Positions 14,920-16,034 of a stretch of DNA of 16,034 nucleotides are shown in pieces. Within the stretch, counting starts at the first letter, position 1. Each line of letters begins with the position of its first letter. Below the pieces are notes generated by a model. That model saw only the letters and a program-made list of their open reading frames with translations, was not told the DNA's origin and ran no database searches. Made by a program: the position numbers and the translations under genes. The DNA lies in contig JACPSX010000164.1 in NCBI GenBank assembly GCA_016193065.1, positions 1 through 16,034 on the forward strand, read 5' to 3'. The DNA is from Candidatus Tectimicrobiota bacterium. Lineage in GTDB: Bacteria > JACPSX01.

Positions 14920-15521
14920 AATCTCCTCTCATCCCGACCCTAACTCTTCTCGCCTTTCTGGCAGCGGGCTGCGGGACGTTCCCCCGGCCCCTGCAAGTCA
15001 GCGAGGGTGGCCGCCTTCTTCTGGACGGAAAGCCGTTTGCCGGAACACTCATCCGCGGCGTCCCTTTTTACAAACAGAAGAGGGAGTACTGCGGCCCCGC
15101 CTCCCTGGCCATGGTCCTCAACTTCTGGGGCGGCAAGTTTTCCCAGGATGACATTGCCCCCGAGGTGTACTCGCCCACGGTGCACGGCTCCCTCACCCTG
15201 GACGTGGAGAACTTCGCTCGCAAGCGAGGGTTTTGGACCCGGAGTTACCGAGGGAACCTGAATGACTTGAAAGCCCACCTGGACCGGGGACACCCACTCA
15301 TTGTCTTCGAGAACCGCGGCTTCAACGTCCTGCCCCTCGACCATTACTCCGTGATCATCGGATATGGCGACGAGCAGGGAGGGGTCGTCATGCACTCCGC
15401 CGAGGATGAGAACCTTTTCATGTCTTATCCCCTGTTCCTGCGCAACTGGGAGAAGGGCGGGTTCTGGACCCTTCTCATCCTCCCCCCGGCGGCCGCCCGG
15501 AGAGAAGAGCTTCAGAGGTAG
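14916..15521 (+). CDS. PA2778-family C39-like cysteine peptidase, predicted lipoprotein
   Basis: The 201-residue product starts with a lipoprotein signal, LLAFLAAGC, whose Cys19 would be lipidated after cleavage. The mature part is a papain-like C39 peptidase domain: Cys59 in KREYCGPASLAMVLNFWGG is the probable nucleophile and His143 in DHYSVIIGYG the probable base. An aspartate in SAEDENLF may complete the site. The protein would sit on the periplasmic face of a membrane. C39 enzymes in transporters cleave after double glycine, but no ABC transporter or obvious substrate is encoded nearby, so the target is unknown. The TTG start at 14916 lacks a good ribosome binding site and overlaps the upstream stop by three bases, indicating translational coupling. 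Confidence 0.82.
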   Translation: MKSPLIPTLTLLAFLAAGCGTFPRPLQVSEGGRLLLDGKPFAGTLIRGVPFYKQKREYCGPASLAMVLNFWGGKFSQDDIAPEVYSPTVHGSLTLDVENFARKRGFWTRSYRGNLNDLKAHLDRGHPLIVFENRGFNVLPLDHYSVIIGYGDEQGGVVMHSAEDENLFMSYPLFLRNWEKGGFWTLLILPPAAARREELQR

Positions 15522-15582
15522 TCGTCCTGGGCTTGCGAGCGGGGTATCATCCACGGCGCCGCCGAACTCTGGAGGGGAAGCA

Positions 15583-16008
15583 ATGCAAAAGATGACGGAC
15601 TCCGAATGCAGGGACTTTCTGCGGGAGGGGACCCGCACTGGGAAAATCGCCACCGTGCGGCAGGACGGACGCCCGAACGTGGTTCCCATCTGGTTCGCTC
15701 TAGACGGGGAGGATCTCGTCTTCACGACCTGGCATGAATCCGTGAAGGCGAAGAACATGCGGCGCGATCCAAGAGTCTGCATCTGCGTCGAAGATGATCG
15801 GCCGCCTTTTGCCTTTGTCCAGATCGAAGGAACTGCTGAATTCCAGGAGATGCCAGGGGACCTCCTCTACTGGGCCACCCGGATCGCCGGCAGGTACATG
15901 GGGGACCAGGCGGAGGCCTACGGCAAGAGAAACAGCGTCCCGGGAGAGATGCTCGTGAAAGTGCACCCGACGAGGATGACGGGTGTCAAGGACGTCGCCG
16001 GGTGGTAA
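15583..16008 (+). CDS. PPOX-class (pyridoxamine 5'-phosphate oxidase-like) oxidoreductase, F420- or flavin-dependent
   Basis: The 141-residue protein has the split-barrel flavin-binding fold. The order of motifs matches the Rv1155-like subgroup: GKIATVRQDGRPNVVPIWFALDG, VFTTWHESVKAKNMRRDPRVCICV, FVQIEGTAEF, and the terminal VHPTRMTGVKD. Members bind F420 or, in some lineages, FMN or other flavins, and reduce small molecules; the physiological substrate is not evident. It lacks features of PdxH, so a role in vitamin B6 synthesis is unlikely. ATG 15583 has GGAGG 7 bases upstream. A possible -10 box, TATCAT at 15545-15550, lies in the 61-base gap after the peptidase gene but has no matching -35. 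Nothing recognisable lies between the stop and the window end. Confidence 0.85.
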   Translation: MQKMTDSECRDFLREGTRTGKIATVRQDGRPNVVPIWFALDGEDLVFTTWHESVKAKNMRRDPRVCICVEDDRPPFAFVQIEGTAEFQEMPGDLLYWATRIAGRYMGDQAEAYGKRNSVPGEMLVKVHPTRMTGVKDVAGW

Positions 16009-16034
16009 TCCCGTGTGAAAAATGATCAATCATA

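Noticed and set aside
1-16034. CRISPR arrays, tRNA or rRNA genes, integrase or transposase genes
   Set aside because: No regularly spaced direct repeats, clover-leaf signatures, rRNA segments or mobile-element proteins were seen on either strand.

Overview
This window is compact, GC-rich bacterial chromosome made mostly of housekeeping genes. No rRNA, tRNA, integrase, transposase gene or CRISPR array was seen. The mix of genes suggests a Gram-negative of the Desulfobacterota (former Deltaproteobacteria) or a neighbouring phylum such as Methylomirabilota. The pointers are a DUF1844 protein beside mutL, dnaE followed directly by accA, an SthA-type flavoprotein, and a PA2779/PA2778 lipoprotein-peptidase pair. 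This placement is an inference from gene content, because the window holds no phylogenetic marker I could place by eye.

Layout. (1) Left edge, minus strand: mazG (79-873), then, 2 bases past its stop, the first 25 codons of a secreted protein that runs off the window. (2) 874-1609 is a gene-free stretch of about 735 bases between divergent units. It is full of stable stem-loops, including a closing stem that resembles 6S RNA. (3) 1610-11591, plus strand: a DUF1844 gene, mutL, guaB, guaA, dnaE and accA, mostly 4-12 bases apart. A well-formed sigma70-type promoter lies between mutL and guaB. A 157-base palindromic element flanked by a perfect 12-base direct repeat separates guaB from guaA. (4) 11592-14517: trxA, an alpha/beta hydrolase and sthA. 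This block is bracketed by two oppositely oriented copies of a 66-67 base palindromic repeat, and a third, unrelated palindromic repeat lies right behind trxA. (5) 14518-16008: a PA2779-family membrane protein translationally coupled to a PA2778-family C39-like lipoprotein peptidase, then a PPOX-family flavin/F420 reductase-like protein.

Functionally, the central block combines DNA repair and replication (mutL, dnaE), GMP synthesis (guaB, guaA) and the first step of fatty acid synthesis (accA), which is a growth-related set. The right part combines redox upkeep (thioredoxin, transhydrogenase) with envelope-directed proteins. No obviously new defence or mobile system is present. The least explained material is non-coding: the structured 874-1609 region and the three kinds of intergenic palindromic repeat, one of which supplies the last codons of sthA.
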